From: DATKBT01 sp035546295
GTDB taxonomy: Bacteria > Acidobacteriota > Thermoanaerobaculia > Multivoradales > Multivoraceae
Direction of reading: 5' to 3'
NCBI GenBank assembly: GCA_035546295.1
Contig: DATKBT010000022.1
Coordinates: forward strand, 1 to 35,869
Length of the DNA stretch: 35,869 bases
Position numbers and translations under genes: made by a program. Shown here piece by piece: positions 16,603 through 25,854 of this stretch. The notes beneath the pieces were generated by a model, which did no database searches, was not told the origin of the DNA, and saw only the letters and a program-made list of their open reading frames with translations. Position 1 is the stretch's first letter. Every line of letters starts with the position of its first letter.

Positions 16603-18591
16603 TCAACGCACCTCGATCCGCTGGAGCGTCACGCTGAGCGGCGCCGACTCGACCACGGCGGCGCCGGTCGCGAGCGACCTCCGGGTCACGTCGACGCCTC
16701 GCGGACGACCGGGAGCATTGTGGGCCCACCGGTCGGCGCCGGTGAGCACGAATCGGAGGCCCTGCCCCGTCGGCTCCGGGCCGCGGACGTCGAGCGTGAC
16801 CGTGCGGGCCTCCGGAGTCGGGTTGACCACCGCCACGGTGAGCGCGCTGCGATCCTCGGTCCAGGCGGCGGCGACGTCGAGCGGTCCGGTCTCGCCGGTC
16901 ACGGCGACCGGCAACGTTCCGAAGCGCCGACGGTAGAGCGCCAGGACCAGGCCGGTGGGCTCGAGCTCGGCCTGCGTCTTGGTGGTCTTGACCGCCCCGA
17001 TCACGTTCACGGTCTGGGCATAGTTGGCCATGAAGAAGAGGTCGCTGTTGCGGAACATCTCGTGGAGACCAGCCGCGATGCCCAGAGCGTCCTGCAGGAA
17101 GTAGCGCGTGCCGAGCTCGCCGTACTCGTACGGCCCGTACCAGTAGTTCCACTCGTCGAGCGCGATGCGGATGTCCCGGCTGCGCAGCCCTGGGATCTCC
17201 TCGCGGTAGCCGCGATGCGCGTCGGCGACGCGGCGGATCCCGGCCACCGCCAGCCCGACGTGGGCCGCCACGTCGTCCTCGTCCTGCCAGTAGAGGTGCT
17301 CGCTGATCAGCTCCATGTGCTCGGCGGCCGAGCCGAGCATCGTCTCGCTCCACTCGCCCACCGCGCCGACCGCGATCGGCGCGATCGACGGATCGACCGC
17401 CCGCATCGCGTCGACCACCTGCCGGTGCTTTTCGACGTAGTCGGCGAGCGGCATGTGGCCGAGCTGCCAGTCGCCGTACATCTCGTTGCCGATCGCCCAG
17501 AAGCGGATCCCGAACGGCTGCGGATGACCGTGCTGCGCCCGCAGCCTCCCCATCGGCGTCTCGATCCCACCGTTCGCGTACTCGACCTGCTCGGCCGCCG
17601 AATCGGCCTGCCCGAGCCCGGTGTTGACGGCGACGAACGCTTCGGCCCCGAGCTCGCGCATCAGGTCCATGTACTCGTGCAGGCCGACGTCGTTCGACTC
17701 GACCCCCTTCCACGCCGGGTTCTTGCGCGGCGGTCGGAGATCGCGGTCTCCAATGCCGTCCCTCCAGTCGTAGCCGCTGACGAAGTTGCCGCCCGGCCAC
17801 CGGTAGACCGGCGCGTCGAGCTCCCTCACCGCCGCGACCGTGTCGGCTCGCCAGCCGAAGAGGTTGTCGGCCGGCATCAGGGAGACGGCGCCCACGGTCA
17901 GCCGACCGGACCCTCGGCTGGTGATCTCCAGACGGCCGTCGTCGGTCGTGCCGTGAGCCGTGAAGCTCAGCGGGTGGGTCCGGAAGCCCCGATCGAGGCC
18001 CTCGATCACCACTGTGCTCCGGTCGCTCGCCCCGCCCCCCCAGACCAGGCTGACCTCGAGCGGCTCAGCCGAGGCGTCGCCGGCGACGACGATCCGCCCG
18101 CTGTAGTCGCGCCCGCGCTCGAGCGCCAGGCGCTCCTGCACCAGCCCGGCGGCCGACCCGTCCCCCGGCAGCTCGATCCTGGGAGAGTGCTCGCCGACGA
18201 AGGCTCCCTCCGTGACCATCTCGACCGAGTCCCTGGAACCGACGATCGCCCAGGGCGAGCGCGCCAGCAGCTCCCACGGATGCCCCTCACCCTCCCAGGA
18301 GGAGTCGCCCGGTCGGAACATCTCCCACGCCGGCATCTCGCCGGTGACCGGATAGTAGAACTTCCGGTCCTCCAGCATCTCGGCCCACAGACCTCCGTAG
18401 ATGCAGCGACCGAGGTGCTCGATGAACTGCCCGTAGACGTAAGGCGAGATGGGTTCGCCGATGGCGGAGGCGTCGATCACGACGGTCGGGGCGGAAGCTG
18501 CCTCCGGTTGCGCCATGGAGTCGGTCGGCGCCATGGCGGCGACGAGAACGGCGACGAGGACGAGCGGCGGGGCGACAGCGGAGATTCTCAT
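16603..18591 (-). CDS. GH51 alpha-L-arabinofuranosidase, secreted
   Basis: A 662-residue glycoside hydrolase of family 51. A signal peptide (VAPPLVLVAVLVAAMAPTDSMA) precedes ISPYVYGQFIEHLGRCIYGGLWAEM, a family hallmark. A beta-sandwich, CBM4-like insertion covers about residues 85-240. The catalytic (beta/alpha)8 part contains YRWPGGNFVSGYDWRDGIG, the acid/base Glu370 in WAIGNEMYGDW and the nucleophile Glu480 in IALDEWNYWYG. A C-terminal beta domain ends at QRIEV. It should remove terminal arabinofuranosyl residues from arabinan or arabinoxylan outside the cytoplasm. The ATG at 18591 was chosen because the signal peptide begins there. It stands alone, with no sugar-uptake genes beside it. Confidence 0.9.
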   Translation of the reverse strand: MRISAVAPPLVLVAVLVAAMAPTDSMAQPEAASAPTVVIDASAIGEPISPYVYGQFIEHLGRCIYGGLWAEMLEDRKFYYPVTGEMPAWEMFRPGDSSWEGEGHPWELLARSPWAIVGSRDSVEMVTEGAFVGEHSPRIELPGDGSAAGLVQERLALERGRDYSGRIVVAGDASAEPLEVSLVWGGGASDRSTVVIEGLDRGFRTHPLSFTAHGTTDDGRLEITSRGSGRLTVGAVSLMPADNLFGWRADTVAAVRELDAPVYRWPGGNFVSGYDWRDGIGDRDLRPPRKNPAWKGVESNDVGLHEYMDLMRELGAEAFVAVNTGLGQADSAAEQVEYANGGIETPMGRLRAQHGHPQPFGIRFWAIGNEMYGDWQLGHMPLADYVEKHRQVVDAMRAVDPSIAPIAVGAVGEWSETMLGSAAEHMELISEHLYWQDEDDVAAHVGLAVAGIRRVADAHRGYREEIPGLRSRDIRIALDEWNYWYGPYEYGELGTRYFLQDALGIAAGLHEMFRNSDLFFMANYAQTVNVIGAVKTTKTQAELEPTGLVLALYRRRFGTLPVAVTGETGPLDVAAAWTEDRSALTVAVVNPTPEARTVTLDVRGPEPTGQGLRFVLTGADRWAHNAPGRPRGVDVTRRSLATGAAVVESAPLSVTLQRIEVR

Positions 18592-18894
18592 GTGGCGTAA
18601 GCATTGCACGCCCAGTTGCGGATCGAACGTGGCACCGTCACTTCGGGACTCGGACGGAGATCTCCGCTCGAGCTTCCCGGAGACGCGACGCACGGTCGAC
18701 CGACGATGCCCGCTCCGTGTCCCCACGGAGTGGGGATCACGCCCGCGAGGCCGAGCAGCGTTCTGGCCAGCTCTGCCGAGGACGAGGACGAGCGAGTGTC
18801 GAGCTCGCGCTCAGACTCTCAGAAAAGGAGCGCCACCAACACCGGCGGATGGGACCGGGACGGGGACCCGAAGAGACCCACCACGGTCGACGCC
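18592..18894. other. Intergenic stretch, no gene seen
   Basis: Between two minus-strand genes. It should carry the GH51 promoter, but no convincing -35/-10 pair, hairpin or short gene could be identified. Confidence 0.4.
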
Positions 18895-20088
18895 CTATCG
18901 CTGGACTCCCTCGGCGTCGGTGAGCCAGCGCGCGCGTCGATCGCCGACCTTCTCCCGCCAGATCGGCACGAAGTCGGCGAGCTCACGGATGCGGAGGTCG
19001 AGGCCCCTGAGCTCTGCGAGGAGCTTCTTGCTGATCTGATGATCGACGAGTCTTTTCATTCGCGCTCGCTCACCGGCCTCGACGCCCGGTGTGCGCGCGA
19101 TCTGCTCCAGAATCGAGCGTCCCACTTCGTGCACCGCCCCCAGGATCTCGCACGCCGACGGAATCTCGACGGCGTAGCGATCCACGATCGCCATCTCGTA
19201 GAAGCGGACGCCGCGGAGCGAGAGCACTTCCTTGAGCTTTGGGGCCAGGTGGAAGATCAGCGACTCGAGCAGCGGCACCGCAGCGTCCCAGACGGGGCCG
19301 TCGACCACTCGGCCTTCACGCTCCAACTCCAGCACCAGCGGCTGCAGCGTCTCCTTCCTCGCCCGATCGACTTCCGCGACGAGCCGAGCGAAGTGCTCGA
19401 CCGCAACGTAGAGTCGCTCGGCCTCGGCGATCTCGTCGGGAAACCGCCGGGTGAGGAAGTAGTCGGCCCCGTGACCGCTGCGAGGGTCGGCTGCCGCGAT
19501 CTCGGCGAAGCTGTCGAACAGGAAGGCGTGGATCCGGCCGATCGACCTGCACAGGGCTTCCCGCATCGCAAACAGGTCCCTGTCCTCGCCCTCGCGGTCG
19601 AGTCGATCGAGCTCGCGGAAGTCTTCGGCCGTCAGCGAGCTCAACGTCGTCTCCGCCGCGAGCCGGGCGCGATCGAGCTCGGGGATCTTCGAAGGATCCT
19701 CCAGGAGCGGAGCGAGCTCACTGCAGAGCTTGTCGGCGACCTCTCGAACGGCGTCCCAGATCTCGAGGAGGTGCTCGCGCGAGCAGTGGAGGATCTGGTA
19801 GTTCGTCGCCTCGGCCTTCTCGAACAGTCGGATGCAGCCGAGGTACGCGCGAATGCGAGGGTTCTGCGCCCTGACCTTCTCCAGCGACCAATCCGCGAGA
19901 CTGACTCCGTGGGGAAGCGTGATCCCCGCGACGCTGCTGCGCGCGCCGAGAACCCGACCTCGGCGCCGTCGCTTGTCTCGGCCCGCTCTGTACTCGGAGA
20001 CACCCCCGGGGAGTCGGACCGGCACGATTCGACCGTCGCTCTCTCGCGGGACAACCCCTTCGGACTCGCCTGCCTGGACCACCCGCAT
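18895..20088 (-). CDS. Unrecognised helical protein, possibly cytoplasmic
   Basis: Up to 397 residues. No signal peptide, membrane segment or familiar catalytic motif is visible. From about residue 60 on it looks like a long series of amphipathic helices rich in Glu, Arg and Leu (IWDAVREVADKLCSELAPLLED, EHFARLVAEVDRARKETL, GVEAGERARMKRLVDHQISKKLL). The start is doubtful. A TAGTTT box (20094-20089) abuts the ATG at 20088, so transcription may begin after that codon, and the first 55 residues are basic and low-complexity. A GTG at 20082 or a start near residue 60 (VSLADWSLEKV) are alternatives. It is divergent from the S10 peptidase gene. I do not assign a function. Confidence 0.65.
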   Translation of the reverse strand: MRVVQAGESEGVVPRESDGRIVPVRLPGGVSEYRAGRDKRRRRGRVLGARSSVAGITLPHGVSLADWSLEKVRAQNPRIRAYLGCIRLFEKAEATNYQILHCSREHLLEIWDAVREVADKLCSELAPLLEDPSKIPELDRARLAAETTLSSLTAEDFRELDRLDREGEDRDLFAMREALCRSIGRIHAFLFDSFAEIAAADPRSGHGADYFLTRRFPDEIAEAERLYVAVEHFARLVAEVDRARKETLQPLVLELEREGRVVDGPVWDAAVPLLESLIFHLAPKLKEVLSLRGVRFYEMAIVDRYAVEIPSACEILGAVHEVGRSILEQIARTPGVEAGERARMKRLVDHQISKKLLAELRGLDLRIRELADFVPIWREKVGDRRARWLTDAEGVQR

Positions 20089-20418
20089 AAACTAGCAGCA
20101 CGAGCGACGCCACCGAGATTCGCGTCTCCTCGCGAGGCCAGGTCGCCGATCTCGGTGCGCGGGACGAGGTCGTGGTCGTGGTCGCGGGTCGCGGGTCGCG
20201 GGTCGCGGTCGATCGAGATCGTCGCCCCGGCGGCGGGTCCTCCCGGAATCGTCGCGATTCTGCGGCGTGGCCGAAGAGCTCGTCTTGCCGCACGGCGAGA
20301 CCACCGGGAAACGATCGCCGGGGCTCTCTCGTCGAACGGTTCCCGGGCGAAACAGGATCCACACCCGATCTCCTCCAGAATCTCGACTTCCTCCCGACGA
20401 CCCCACGGAGACCTCACG
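20089..20418. other. Divergent intergenic region with a short tandem repeat
   Basis: It separates the unrecognised gene (minus) from the S10 peptidase gene (plus). It contains four perfect tandem copies of GTCGCGG (20181-20208), preceded by GTCGTG repeats. GGAG at 20407-20410 serves the peptidase start. No gene is evident. Confidence 0.5.
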
Positions 20419-22059
20419 ATGCCGACCTCACGCCGACCGAGACCGCTCCTCTCGTCCACCCTCGCGATCCACGCCCTCACACTCGGCGTCGCGCTCCCGA
20501 CGAGCTCCGCCGCTGCCCAGGGCACGCCCGCACGCGACGACCGGGCGGAGGCGCAGAGCTCCTCGCCGGGCGGCGACGAACTGGAGAGCCGGCAGGATCT
20601 GCCGGAGCGGAAGCTGCCGGCGGACGTGGCGATCACCCACGAAGCTGAGGTGACGATTCGCGGTGTGCGCGTCCCCTACCGCGTCACCACCGGGACACAG
20701 CCGGTGTACGGCGAGCAGAACAGGGCAGTGGCGGCCCTCCACTACACGTACTACGAGCGCACCGACGTCGAGGGCGGGGCCCGGCGGCCGTTGTTCATCT
20801 CGTTCAACGGCGGCCCGGGTTCCGGCTCGCTGTGGATGCACCTGGGCTACACCAGCCCGAAGCTGCTGACGGTCGACGACGAGGGCTACCCGGTCCAGCC
20901 CTATGGCGTTCGCGACAATCCTCATTCGATCCTCGACGTCGCCGACATCGTGTACGTGAACCCGGTGAACACGGGCTTCTCCCGCATCCTCGACCCCGAG
21001 GCGGATCGCAGCGACTTCTTCGGCGTCAAGGCCGACGTCTCCTACCTGGCGGACTGGCTCGACGTCTTCGTCTCCAGGCACCAGCGTTGGCGGTCGCCCA
21101 AGTACCTCATCGGCGAGAGCTACGGCACCACTCGCGTCTCGGGGCTCGCCGGCGCGCTTCAGGACCGGCACTGGATGTACCTCAACGGCGTCATCCTGGT
21201 CTCGCCGACGGGTCTCGGATTGGAGGCGGAGGGTCCTGCGCCGCGCTCGCCCGTGCTCAAGCTGCCGTACTACACCGCCGCCGCTCACTACCACGATCAG
21301 CTCGACGCCGACCTGCAGAGCTTGGAGCTGCAGGCCCTGCTCGAGGAGGTCGAGGCGTTCACCCTCGACGAGTACCTGCCGGCGCTGAGCCGAGGCGGCT
21401 TCCTCGAAGCCGATCGCCGCACCGAGATCGCGCGCGCCGTCGCGCGCTACGCGGGACTCTCCGAGCGCTTCGTGCTCGACCACAACCTGGCGGTGCCGGA
21501 GTCGGCGTTCTGGAAGGAGCTGCTCCGGGAGGAGGGCTACACCATCGGCCGTCTCGACTCGCGCTACCTCGGCATCGACCGCAGAAACGCCGGCGATCGC
21601 TACGACTACCCGCCGGAGCTCACCGCCTGGAACCACGCCTTCGCGCCGGCCATCAATCACTACCTGCGCGACGTGCTCGGGTTCGAGACCGACCTCCAGT
21701 ACTACCTGTTCGGGCCGGTCGATCCCTGGGGCGACCGCGACACCGATGTGGCCGAGGAGCTGCGGCGGGCCATGGCCCAGAACCCGTTCCTGCACGTCAT
21801 GGTGCAGTCCGGCTACTACGACGGCGCCACCGACTACTTCACCGCCAAGTACGTCCTGTGGAACCTCGACCGCAGCGGCCGCCTCACCGACCGGATGCGC
21901 TTCGAGGGCTACGAGAGCGGCCACATGATGTACCTGCGCGCCGAGGACCTGGCGACCTCGAACCAGCACATCCGGGAGTTCATCGAAGCCTCGACGCCCG
22001 CCGAGGGGGAGGCGGCGAGCTACGGGAGCGTCCGCAAGCGCCCCAATGGAGGAGGTTGA
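20419..22059 (+). CDS. S10 family serine carboxypeptidase, secreted
   Basis: A 546-residue peptidase. A signal peptide is expected in residues 1-33 (STLAIHALTLGVALPTSSAAA). The S10 fold is marked by RPLFISFNGGPGSGSLWMHL (oxyanion region, N130-S137) and VNTGFSR. The catalytic residues are Ser234 in IGESYGT, Asp468 in SGYYDGATDYF and His502 in YESGHMMYL. It should release C-terminal residues from peptides outside the cytoplasm, as bacterial S10 enzymes do. The ATG at 20419 follows GGAG by 8 nt and matches the signal peptide. The gene is alone on the plus strand and convergent with aconitase. Confidence 0.92.
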   Translation: MPTSRRPRPLLSSTLAIHALTLGVALPTSSAAAQGTPARDDRAEAQSSSPGGDELESRQDLPERKLPADVAITHEAEVTIRGVRVPYRVTTGTQPVYGEQNRAVAALHYTYYERTDVEGGARRPLFISFNGGPGSGSLWMHLGYTSPKLLTVDDEGYPVQPYGVRDNPHSILDVADIVYVNPVNTGFSRILDPEADRSDFFGVKADVSYLADWLDVFVSRHQRWRSPKYLIGESYGTTRVSGLAGALQDRHWMYLNGVILVSPTGLGLEAEGPAPRSPVLKLPYYTAAAHYHDQLDADLQSLELQALLEEVEAFTLDEYLPALSRGGFLEADRRTEIARAVARYAGLSERFVLDHNLAVPESAFWKELLREEGYTIGRLDSRYLGIDRRNAGDRYDYPPELTAWNHAFAPAINHYLRDVLGFETDLQYYLFGPVDPWGDRDTDVAEELRRAMAQNPFLHVMVQSGYYDGATDYFTAKYVLWNLDRSGRLTDRMRFEGYESGHMMYLRAEDLATSNQHIREFIEASTPAEGEAASYGSVRKRPNGGG

Positions 22060-22138
22060 AGCTCGAGCGCCGTCGAATCTCGACCTCCACGGCGTTCGCC
22101 GTCCGTCCGGTCACGACGAAGCTGGTCTCCTCCGCCAT
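21980..22138 (-). CDS. Possible 52-residue small protein (doubtful)
   Basis: A minus-strand ATG at 22138 is preceded by a very strong Shine-Dalgarno (AGGAGGAG) and codes MAEETSFVVTGRTANAVEVEI, then a basic tail to a stop at 21980. The second half overlaps the 3' end of the S10 gene antisense. The good ribosome-binding site is the only positive evidence. It could equally be the leftover 5' end of a lost gene. No family is recognised. Confidence 0.25.
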   Translation of the reverse strand: MAEETSFVVTGRTANAVEVEIRRRSSFNLLHWGACGRSRSSPPPPRRASRLR

Positions 22139-22323
22139 CGAGCTCTCCTCCTGGGCAGGTTCTTCGGCTTCGATCGTACTGGACGAAACCAGTCGCGTTG
22201 CCGCCGACGGCACGTGCTTCGACGTTCCTCGCACTCCTCGAGTCCAAGCCTCCCCTGTCGCGCCGCCTGACGCCGGGCAGACCCGCCCCAGCCTCTTGGC
22301 CCGTGATGGAGCTCCACGGGCTG

Positions 22324-24276
22324 CTAGAGCTTCTCCTTGAAGTAGTTCACCACGCCGCCCTCCAGGATCAGCTCGACCTGACGCTCGGAGAGGGAGTGTC
22401 TCGTCCGGATGTCGCGATCCTTGGTGCGGTTGCGGAGGACGATCTCGCCGCCGGACCGAAGCGCCTGCCGGAGGTCCCAGGCCTGGATCTCGTCGCCCTG
22501 CTCGATCTCGTCGTAGTCGCCAGGATCGACCAGCTCCAGAGGCACGATGCCGAAGTTGGCGAGGTTCTGCCAGCCGATCCGTGCGTACGATTTGGCGAGG
22601 ACCGCGATCTGGCCCAGGTAGCGCGGGGCGATGGCGGCGTGCTCGCGGGAGGAGCCCTGGGCGTAGTTCTCGCCCGCCACCAGGACGTGTCCGCCGAAGC
22701 GATCCTTGGCCTCCTTCGCCCGGTCGTGGAAGCCCGGAGACTTGCGGTAGTAGACGAACTCGCTGATCTTGGGGACGTTGGAGCGAAACGGGAGCACCTC
22801 CTCGCCCGCGGGCATGATCTCGTCGGTGGAGACGTCGTCCTCCACCTTGAGGAGCACCGGCACGGAGAAGCGGTCCACCAGGTCCGGAAAGTGTGGGAAG
22901 TCGTGGATGTTCGGGCCCTTCTCGAGCTCGATGCCACGACCGTCCTCCGGGGGCGCCTCGAGCATCTGCTCGTTCACGATCACCTCCTCGGGCTCCTCCC
23001 AGCGCGGGCACTCGATGCCGAAACGCTCGGGCAGGTCGCGGGGATCGGTGATCTCGCCGGTCAGGGCCGAGGCGGCGGCGGTCTCGGGGCTCACCAGGTA
23101 CACCAGGTCGTCGCGGGTGCCCGAGCGGCCGGGGAAATTGCGAGGCACGGTGCGCAGGCTGATCTCGTTCGAGGCCGGCGCCTGGCCCATGCCGATGCAC
23201 CCGCCGCAGCCCGCCTGATGAAGCCGGGCCCCCGCCTCGATCAGCTGCTGGACCGCGCCCATTCGGAACAGATTCTGGAGGATCTGGCGCGAGGTGGGCG
23301 TGACGTCGAAGGAGACGCGGTGATCGGTGGAGCGGCCCTGGACGATCCGAGACGGCACCCAGAAGTCGCGCAGCCCGGGGTTGGCCGAGGAACCGATGTA
23401 GCTCTGGTAGATGGGCTTGCCCGCCACCTCCCGAACCGGTACCACGTTGCCGGGAGAGGAGGGGCAGGCGACGAGGGGCTCGAGCGTCGAGAGGTCGATC
23501 TCCTCGTGGAGGTCGTACTCGGCTCCCTCGTCGGCGACCAGCTCCGTCCAGTCGTCCTCGCGCCCCTGGGACCGCAGGAAGCGGCGGACCGCGTCGTCGG
23601 ACGGAAAGACGGTGGTGGTCGCGCCCAGCTCGGTGCCCATGTTGGCGATCACGTGACGGTCCATGGCCGACAGGCTCGCGAGCCCCGGCCCGTGGTACTC
23701 CACCACCTTGCCGATCCCGCCGTCCACGTCGTGGCGGCGGAGCATTTCCAGGATCACGTCCTTGGCGCTCACCCAGTCCGGCAGCTCTCCGGTCAGGCGG
23801 ACCCCCCACACCGCCGGCATCTTCAGGTACACGGGCTCGCCGATCATGGCGAGGGCGACATCGATGCCGCCGGCGCCCAGGGCGAACATCCCCAGCGAGC
23901 CCGCCGCCGGGGTGTGGCTGTCCGATCCCACCAGCGTCTTGCCCGGCTTGCCGAAGCGCTCCATGTGGACCGGATGCGAGACGCCGTTGCCGGGCTTCGA
24001 GTACCAGATCCCGAACCGACGGCAGGCGGAGCGCAGGAACAGGTGGTCGTCGGGGTTCTTGTGGTCCGTCTGGAGCAGATTGTGGTCCACGTACTGGACC
24101 GACACCTCGGTCTTCACCCGGTCGACCGCCATCGCCTCGAGCTCCAGCATCACCATGGTCCCGGTGGCGTCCTGGGTCAAGGTCTGGTCGATCCTGAGGC
24201 CGATCTCGGCGCCCGGTTCCAGAGTGCCGTGGGCAAGATGGGAGCGGAGGAGCTTCTGGGTCACGTTCTCGGGCAT
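22324..24276 (-). CDS. Aconitate hydratase
   Basis: A 650-residue aconitase of the shorter bacterial type, isomerising citrate to isocitrate via cis-aconitate in the TCA cycle. The [4Fe-4S] ligands are Cys271 (LVACPSSPGN) and Cys357/Cys360 (AGCGGCIGMG). Other hallmarks are DHN (64-66), LVGSDSHTPAAGSLGMFALGAGG (substrate and cluster site), EDDVSTDEIMPAG and the swivel-domain motif NYAQGSSREHAA. The start ATG at 24276 lies about 9 nt after GAGGGA. The length and motif set are complete, so the enzyme should be active. No other TCA gene is adjacent. The PfpI gene upstream on the same strand is 179 bp away. Confidence 0.95.
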   Translation of the reverse strand: MPENVTQKLLRSHLAHGTLEPGAEIGLRIDQTLTQDATGTMVMLELEAMAVDRVKTEVSVQYVDHNLLQTDHKNPDDHLFLRSACRRFGIWYSKPGNGVSHPVHMERFGKPGKTLVGSDSHTPAAGSLGMFALGAGGIDVALAMIGEPVYLKMPAVWGVRLTGELPDWVSAKDVILEMLRRHDVDGGIGKVVEYHGPGLASLSAMDRHVIANMGTELGATTTVFPSDDAVRRFLRSQGREDDWTELVADEGAEYDLHEEIDLSTLEPLVACPSSPGNVVPVREVAGKPIYQSYIGSSANPGLRDFWVPSRIVQGRSTDHRVSFDVTPTSRQILQNLFRMGAVQQLIEAGARLHQAGCGGCIGMGQAPASNEISLRTVPRNFPGRSGTRDDLVYLVSPETAAASALTGEITDPRDLPERFGIECPRWEEPEEVIVNEQMLEAPPEDGRGIELEKGPNIHDFPHFPDLVDRFSVPVLLKVEDDVSTDEIMPAGEEVLPFRSNVPKISEFVYYRKSPGFHDRAKEAKDRFGGHVLVAGENYAQGSSREHAAIAPRYLGQIAVLAKSYARIGWQNLANFGIVPLELVDPGDYDEIEQGDEIQAWDLRQALRSGGEIVLRNRTKDRDIRTRHSLSERQVELILEGGVVNYFKEKL

Positions 24277-24455
24277 GGGATCGAGTCCCTCGTGGAAAGT
24301 CGGTTCGAGCTGGAACGGGGAAGAGATCGAGGGAGCCGGGGCCTGCGAAGGCGGGAAAGTCGAGACAGGAGAATCCAGGGCCCGCCCCGGCGGAGGCGGC
24401 CCGTGGAGCTTCCGGGCAGGGCCGGCGCGGGCCGTGAGCGAGGCGTCACGTCACG

Positions 24456-25028
24456 TCACGCGCGCTTGCGCTGATCCTCGTGGACGCCCTCGACGAGCTC
24501 CTCGATCAGCTTGGCATTGAACGCGGGGATGTCGTCGGGCTTGCGGCTGGTGACCAGGCCGTTGTCCACCACCACCTCGCGGTCCACCCAGCGGGCGCCG
24601 GCGTTCTCCAGGTCCTTTCGGAGCGTCGGATAGGAGGTGAGCTCGCGCCCCTCGACCACCTCGGCGTTGATCAGGGTCCAAGGGCCGTGGCAGATCGCGG
24701 CCACCGGCTTGCCGGCCTCGAAGAAGGATCGCGTGAAGCGCACCGCCTCCTCGTTGACCCGGAGGAGGTCCGGGTTCATGACTCCCCCCGGAAGGAGCAG
24801 CCCGTCGTAGTCCTCCGCCTCAGCGTCCTCGAGGTGGACGTCGATGGGGATCTCGTCGCCCCAGTCGGTGTGGTTCCAGCCGCGGACCGTGTCCCCGTCG
24901 ACGGGCGAGATCACGGTGGTGCTGGCTCCAGCCTCCTCCAGGGCCTTGCGGGGTTCGGTGAGCTCCACCTGCTCGAATCCCTTCTCGACCAGGATCGCGA
25001 CGCGCTTGCCATCGAGTTTCTGTGCCAT
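24456..25028 (-). CDS. DJ-1/PfpI family protein (YhbO-type)
   Basis: A 190-residue protein of the DJ-1/PfpI superfamily, close to the YhbO/PfpI subgroup. KRVAILVEKGFEQVELTEPRKAL starts the flavodoxin-like core, and DYDGLLLPGGVMNPDLL precedes the nucleophile elbow AAICHGPW (Cys113, His114). TSYPTLRKDLENAGA and VTSRKPDDIPAFNAKL complete it. Such proteins act in stress defence, for example deglycation or glyoxalase-like chemistry, or as proteases in some archaea. The exact activity here is open. A GAGGAGG lies about 14 nt before the ATG. It is one of a run of minus-strand genes but has its own spacing. Confidence 0.9.
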   Translation of the reverse strand: MAQKLDGKRVAILVEKGFEQVELTEPRKALEEAGASTTVISPVDGDTVRGWNHTDWGDEIPIDVHLEDAEAEDYDGLLLPGGVMNPDLLRVNEEAVRFTRSFFEAGKPVAAICHGPWTLINAEVVEGRELTSYPTLRKDLENAGARWVDREVVVDNGLVTSRKPDDIPAFNAKLIEELVEGVHEDQRKRA

Positions 25029-25228
25029 CGGAAAGATCGACCTCCTCGGGTGTAATTCGTGCGTCGTCGCCCCCGCTCCCCCAACCGGCTCCCGGCGCCC
25101 GGCGGCGGCGCGCTTCCGTCGCTGGTCTCGCGAGCGGCTCGACGCATTTCGAGGAATTCAAGTTCGGTGCCGGCCGGCGCCGCGGCCGCAGCCGGGTGCC
25201 GTGGCAGCCGGGGCGGAGGCGAGCTCCA

Positions 25229-25618
25229 TCACCCGAGCAGGTCCCAGCGATTCCCGGCGATGTCGAGGAAGACCGCGATCCTCCCGTAGGGCTCGGCCCG
25301 AGGCGGAGAGACGAACTCGACGCCGGCGCGAACGAGACGGTCGTAGGTCTCGTCGAAGTCGTCCACCCGTAAGAAGAGACCGACGCGCCCGCCGAACTGC
25401 TCGCCGACCACCGCGGCCTGCCGTTCGCCATCGGCGCGGGAGAGGAGGATTCCCGTTTGCGCTCCCGGGGGACGGACGACGACCCAGCGCTTCGGCCGGC
25501 CATCGTTGGTCGTGGAGGGCAGATCCTCGACCAGGTCGAACTGCAGGACCTTCGTGAAGAAGTCGATCGCCGGCTGGTAGTCGTGGACGACGACGGCGAC
25601 GAGCTCCAGGTGGGACAT
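25229..25618 (-). CDS. VOC family (glyoxalase-fold) protein
   Basis: A 129-residue single-domain vicinal-oxygen-chelate protein with the paired beta-alpha-beta-beta-beta modules: LVAVVVHDYQPAIDFFTKVLQF at the start, RWVVVRPPGAQTGILLSRA, then GRVGLFLRVDDFDETYDRLVRAGVEF and RIAVFLDIAGNRWDLL at the end. Likely metal ligands are His4 or nearby and the late acidic position, but the set is not clear enough to name an enzyme. VOC proteins include glyoxalases, dioxygenases and antibiotic-binding proteins. It is divergent from the kinase gene at 25855. Confidence 0.88.
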   Translation of the reverse strand: MSHLELVAVVVHDYQPAIDFFTKVLQFDLVEDLPSTTNDGRPKRWVVVRPPGAQTGILLSRADGERQAAVVGEQFGGRVGLFLRVDDFDETYDRLVRAGVEFVSPPRAEPYGRIAVFLDIAGNRWDLLG

Positions 25619-25815
25619 GCTGTCTACGTCTCTTCGATGAATGCGGGTGATCGCGCGGGATCGTCGGCCGACTCGAGCTCGTTCTTGCCACTGGAGCTCG
25701 GCAAGGCCGGTTCGGACGGCTCCAGGCCGTGATCATGGCAGTGGCAGGAGTCGCAGGGAGTCGAGGATCTCGGCACGACGAGTGCTGTCGTCGGGGGTCT
25801 CGCTGCGTCGAAGGC

Positions 25816-25821
25816 TAAGAT
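25816..25821 (+). promoter_or_regulatory. Candidate -10 element (TAAGAT) of the kinase gene
   Basis: TAAGAT in the context GGCTAAGATGCC, 33 nt before the ATG at 25855. No clear -35 hexamer was found at 16-18 nt upstream. The context matches the GCTAnnnT box seen at 5049. Confidence 0.3.
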
Positions 25822-25854
25822 GCCACGCGTCTCTGCCTCGAACGGGAAGCCCTG

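Noticed and set aside
18604..20418. Very long plus-strand frame leading into the S10 peptidase
   Set aside because: It is antisense to the unrecognised minus-strand gene and to intergenic sequence. The peptidase has its own signal peptide and ribosome-binding site at 20419.
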